Positions 4,977 through 7,148 of a stretch of 7,148 bases of DNA are shown here, one piece after another. The stretch spans positions 1 to 7,148 of the forward strand of contig JABWBL010000171.1 of assembly GCA_013360535.1 (NCBI GenBank), written 5' to 3'. Source of the DNA: Planctomycetaceae bacterium (lineage in GTDB: Bacteria; Planctomycetota; UBA1135; GCA-002686595). The position numbers and the translations under genes were made by a program. How positions within the stretch are numbered: the stretch's first letter is position 1; each line of letters opens with the position of its first letter. A model generated the notes under the pieces. It saw nothing but the letters and a program-made list of their open reading frames with translations. It ran no database searches and had not been told where the DNA came from.

Positions 4977-6367
4977 TAGATGTGCAGCGCGCGGCCGTCG
5001 ACGGCGAGCGCGGCTTCCTTGACGACCTCGGCGAGCGTCGGGTGCGCGTGGCACGTGCGCGCAAGATCCTCGGCCGACGCGCCGAACTCCATCGCTGCCA
5101 CCGCCTCCGCGATCAGGTCGCCAGCGCGCGGCCCGAGGATGTGCACACCGAGGATGCGATCGGTCTCCTTGTGCGCGAGGATCTTCACCTTGCCGTCGGT
5201 CTGGCCGAGCGCCTTGGCGCGGCCGTTGGCGAGGAACGGGAAGGCGCCTTTGCGGTACGGGATGCCCGCGGCGACGAGCTCTTCCTCGGTCTTGCCGACA
5301 CCCGCGACCTCGGGGTGCGTGTACACGACGTTGGGAATCGCGTCGTAGTTGACGTGCCCGTAGCCGGTGACGATGTGCTCGACGCAGGCGACGCCTTCTT
5401 CTTCGGCCTTGTGCGCGAGCATCGGGCCCGGGATCACGTCGCCGATCGCGAACACGCCAGCAGCGGCCGTGCGGAAGTGAGCGTCGACGGGAATGCGGCC
5501 CTTCGGATCGAGCGTGATGCCGACCTTGTCGAGCCCCAGCCCCTCGGTGTGCGGCTTGCGGCCGACGGAGACGAGCACGCGGTCGCAGGTGATCGGCTGC
5601 TGGCCTTCGATCTCGACCACAGCGCCATCCTTCGTCGCGCGTGCGCCAGTGACCTTGACGCCCAGCTTGAACGTGAGGCCCTGCTTCGCGAGCACCTTCT
5701 GCGCGTCCTTCGCGATCTCGGCGTCGTTCGCGGGCAGGATGCGGTCGAGGTACTCGAGCACCGTCACCTTCGCGCCGAGGCGGCACCACACGCTGCCGAG
5801 CTCGAGGCCGATCGCTCCGGCGCCGATCACGACGAGGTGACCGGGCACCGCGGGCCACGAGAGCGCTTCGGTGCTCGTGCCGACCTTGTCGCCGTCGAGC
5901 TCGATGCCCTTGAGCGTCGCGCTCGTCGAACCGGTCGCGATCAGCACGTTCTTCGCCGTGAGCGCCGTCACTTTTCCATCGGCCGCGACGACTTCGACCG
6001 CGCCCGGACCGGTGAACCGACCGAGGCCTTCGTAGCGCGTGATCTTGTTCTTCTTGAGCAGCCCCGCGATGCCCTTGGTGAGCTGATCGACGACGCCGTC
6101 CTTGCGCGCGAGCATCGCCTTGAGGTCGAGCGCGACTTCCTTCGCGACGATGCCATGCCCCGCGAACGAGTGCTTCGTCTCGTGGAACAGCTCGCTCGAC
6201 TCCAGCAGCGCCTTGCTCGGGATGCAGCCGATGCGCAGGCACGTGCCGCCGAGGCGACTCTCCTTCTCGATCACGCCGACGTTGAGGCCGAGCTGCGCCG
6301 CGCGGATCGCCGCGACGTAACCGCCGGGGCCCGCGCCGATCACCACGAGGTCGTGTGAGTTCGTCAT
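4976..6367 (-). CDS. lpd: Dihydrolipoyl dehydrogenase (E3 of 2-oxo acid dehydrogenase complexes)
   Basis: This 463-residue flavoprotein is full length for the family. It reoxidises dihydrolipoamide on E2 with NAD+ via FAD and a redox disulfide, in the cytoplasm. Visible motifs in order: FAD-binding GAGPGG (11-16); the redox-active disulfide GGTCLRIGCIPSK with Cys43 and Cys48; ATGS; NAD-binding VVIGAGAIGLELG; SVGRKP; the second FAD contact FAIGDV; and the C-terminal HPTLAE with His442 and Glu447, the catalytic acid/base pair supplied across the dimer. The ATG (6365-6367) follows the sucB stop by 3 bp, with GAGG eight bases upstream inside the end of sucB, so the two are co-transcribed and coupled. 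All key residues are intact. The neighbouring E2 assigns it most likely to the 2-oxoglutarate dehydrogenase complex, although one Lpd may serve several complexes. The stop codon touches the large palindrome. Confidence 0.97.
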   Translation of the reverse strand: MTNSHDLVVIGAGPGGYVAAIRAAQLGLNVGVIEKESRLGGTCLRIGCIPSKALLESSELFHETKHSFAGHGIVAKEVALDLKAMLARKDGVVDQLTKGIAGLLKKNKITRYEGLGRFTGPGAVEVVAADGKVTALTAKNVLIATGSTSATLKGIELDGDKVGTSTEALSWPAVPGHLVVIGAGAIGLELGSVWCRLGAKVTVLEYLDRILPANDAEIAKDAQKVLAKQGLTFKLGVKVTGARATKDGAVVEIEGQQPITCDRVLVSVGRKPHTEGLGLDKVGITLDPKGRIPVDAHFRTAAAGVFAIGDVIPGPMLAHKAEEEGVACVEHIVTGYGHVNYDAIPNVVYTHPEVAGVGKTEEELVAAGIPYRKGAFPFLANGRAKALGQTDGKVKILAHKETDRILGVHILGPRAGDLIAEAVAAMEFGASAEDLARTCHAHPTLAEVVKEAALAVDGRALHI

Positions 6368-6370
6368 GAG

Positions 6371-7148
6371 CTAGACCTCGAGCAGCAGGCGCGTCGGGTT
6401 CTCGACCAGTTCCTTGATGCGCTTCAAGAACGTCACCGCCTCGCGCCCGTCGATCAGGCGGTGGTCGTAGCTCAGCGCGACGTACATCATCGGCCGGATC
6501 ACGACCTGCCCGTTGAGCGCGACCGGGCGCTCCTGGATCGCGTGCAGGCCGAGGATGCCCGACTGCGGGGGATTGAGGATCGGCGTCGAGAGCAGCGAGC
6601 CGTAGATGCCGCCGTTGGAGATCGTGAACGTGCCGCCGGTGAGCTCGTCGAGCGTCAGGCGGTTCTCTTGCGCGCGCTTGCCGAGTTCCGCGATGGCGAG
6701 CTCGACCTCGGCGAAGCCCATGCGCTCGGCGTTGCGCAGGATCGGGACCACGAGGCCCTTGCCGCCGCCGACCGCGATGCCGACGTCGTAGTAGTTGCGG
6801 TACACGATCTGGTCGCCGCGGATCTCGGCGTTGACCGCCGGGAATTCCTTGAGCGCCTCGATCGCGGCCTTCACGAAGAACGACATGAAGCCGAGCTTGG
6901 TCTTGTGGCGCTCGACGAAGCGGTCCTGGAACTGCTTGCGCAGCGCCATCACCTCGCTCATGTCGATCTCGTTGAAGGTCGAGAGGATCGCGGCGGTGTG
7001 CTGCGCCTGCACGAGCCGCTCCGCGATGCGCTTGCGCATCGGTGTCATCGGCACGGCCTGTTCTTCGCGCAGTCCAGCGGCGCGCTGCGCGGGCTTCGCC
7101 GCCGGCGTGCTCGCCGGAACTGCAGGAGCCGCCGCCGCGGGCGCGCTC
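6371..7148 (-). CDS. sucB: Dihydrolipoamide succinyltransferase, E2 of 2-oxoglutarate dehydrogenase (N-terminus outside window)
   Basis: The C-terminal part of E2 runs from the window edge to the TAG at 6371-6373. The first 31 residues in view are an Ala/Pro-rich linker ending in REEQA, followed by the catalytic acyltransferase domain beginning [13 protein letters not shown]. The GTG at 7052-7054 is internal, not the start. The core shows [82 protein letters not shown], and the active site [12 protein letters not shown] (His at 6461-6463, Asp at 6449-6451). The '[12 protein letters not shown]' and '[14 protein letters not shown]' forms point to succinyl- rather than acetyltransferase E2. It passes the succinyl group from lipoyl-lysine to CoA in the TCA cycle. 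The lipoyl and E1/E3-binding domains should lie beyond base 7148. It is directly upstream of lpd with a 3-bp gap. The symbol odhB is equivalent. Confidence 0.95.
   Translation of the reverse strand, partial: SAPAAAAPAVPASTPAAKPAQRAAGLREEQAVPMTPMRKRIAERLVQAQHTAAILSTFNEIDMSEVMALRKQFQDRFVERHKTKLGFMSFFVKAAIEALKEFPAVNAEIRGDQIVYRNYYDVGIAVGGGKGLVVPILRNAERMGFAEVELAIAELGKRAQENRLTLDELTGGTFTISNGGIYGSLLSTPILNPPQSGILGLHAIQERPVALNGQVVIRPMMYVALSYDHRLIDGREAVTFLKRIKELVENPTRLLLEV

Noticed and set aside
4937..6358. Long plus-strand open frame (473 codons) opposite lpd
   Set aside because: The peptide is Asp/Arg/Glu/Leu-rich with no domain; the minus strand encodes a complete dihydrolipoyl dehydrogenase with every catalytic motif.

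Overview
This is a GC-rich bacterial window with many GTG starts and four-base stop/start overlaps. It looks like a chromosomal segment of a Gram-negative-type lineage such as Planctomycetota, Myxococcota or Acidobacteriota. That placement is a weak inference from base composition, the TPR tail at the left edge, the DUF2911 protein and the style of the 2-oxoglutarate dehydrogenase genes. No rRNA, tRNA, CRISPR array, transposase or phage gene is visible.

Layout, left to right. (1) Bases 1-293 (+) hold the C-terminal end of a TPR-like helical protein. (2) Bases 347-3829 (+) form a compact six-gene block: a divergent Lgt-like membrane protein, a radical SAM protein of the COG1964/MJ0619 (tetraether lipid synthase, Tes) type, and four consecutive small three-helix membrane proteins that are paralogs of one another. 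Four of the five junctions overlap or nearly overlap, so the block is probably one translationally coupled operon. (3) Bases 3947-4825 (+) encode an exported DUF2911 protein with a C-terminal TPR-like tail. (4) Bases 4852-4976 are a perfect palindrome, with 62-bp arms around one central base, lying between convergent genes. (5) Bases 4976-7148 (-) carry lpd (dihydrolipoyl dehydrogenase) and the 3' part of sucB/odhB (the E2 of 2-oxoglutarate dehydrogenase), transcribed sucB then lpd with a 3-bp gap.

The sucB-lpd pair is ordinary central metabolism: E2 and E3 of a 2-oxo acid dehydrogenase complex feeding the TCA cycle.

The most interesting part is the 347-3829 block. The Lgt fold handles phosphatidylglycerol-type lipids, and the best-characterised relative I recognise for the radical SAM protein joins lipid tails of archaeal phospholipids. 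Together with four small membrane proteins carrying conserved intramembrane His, Gln and Asn residues, this suggests an uncharacterised membrane-lipid modification system, possibly for membrane-spanning or ether-type lipids. That function is inference; the gene order, overlaps, motifs and paralogy are seen directly. The second notable object is the 125-bp perfect palindrome, which may be a bidirectional terminator, a dispersed palindromic element or an assembly artefact.
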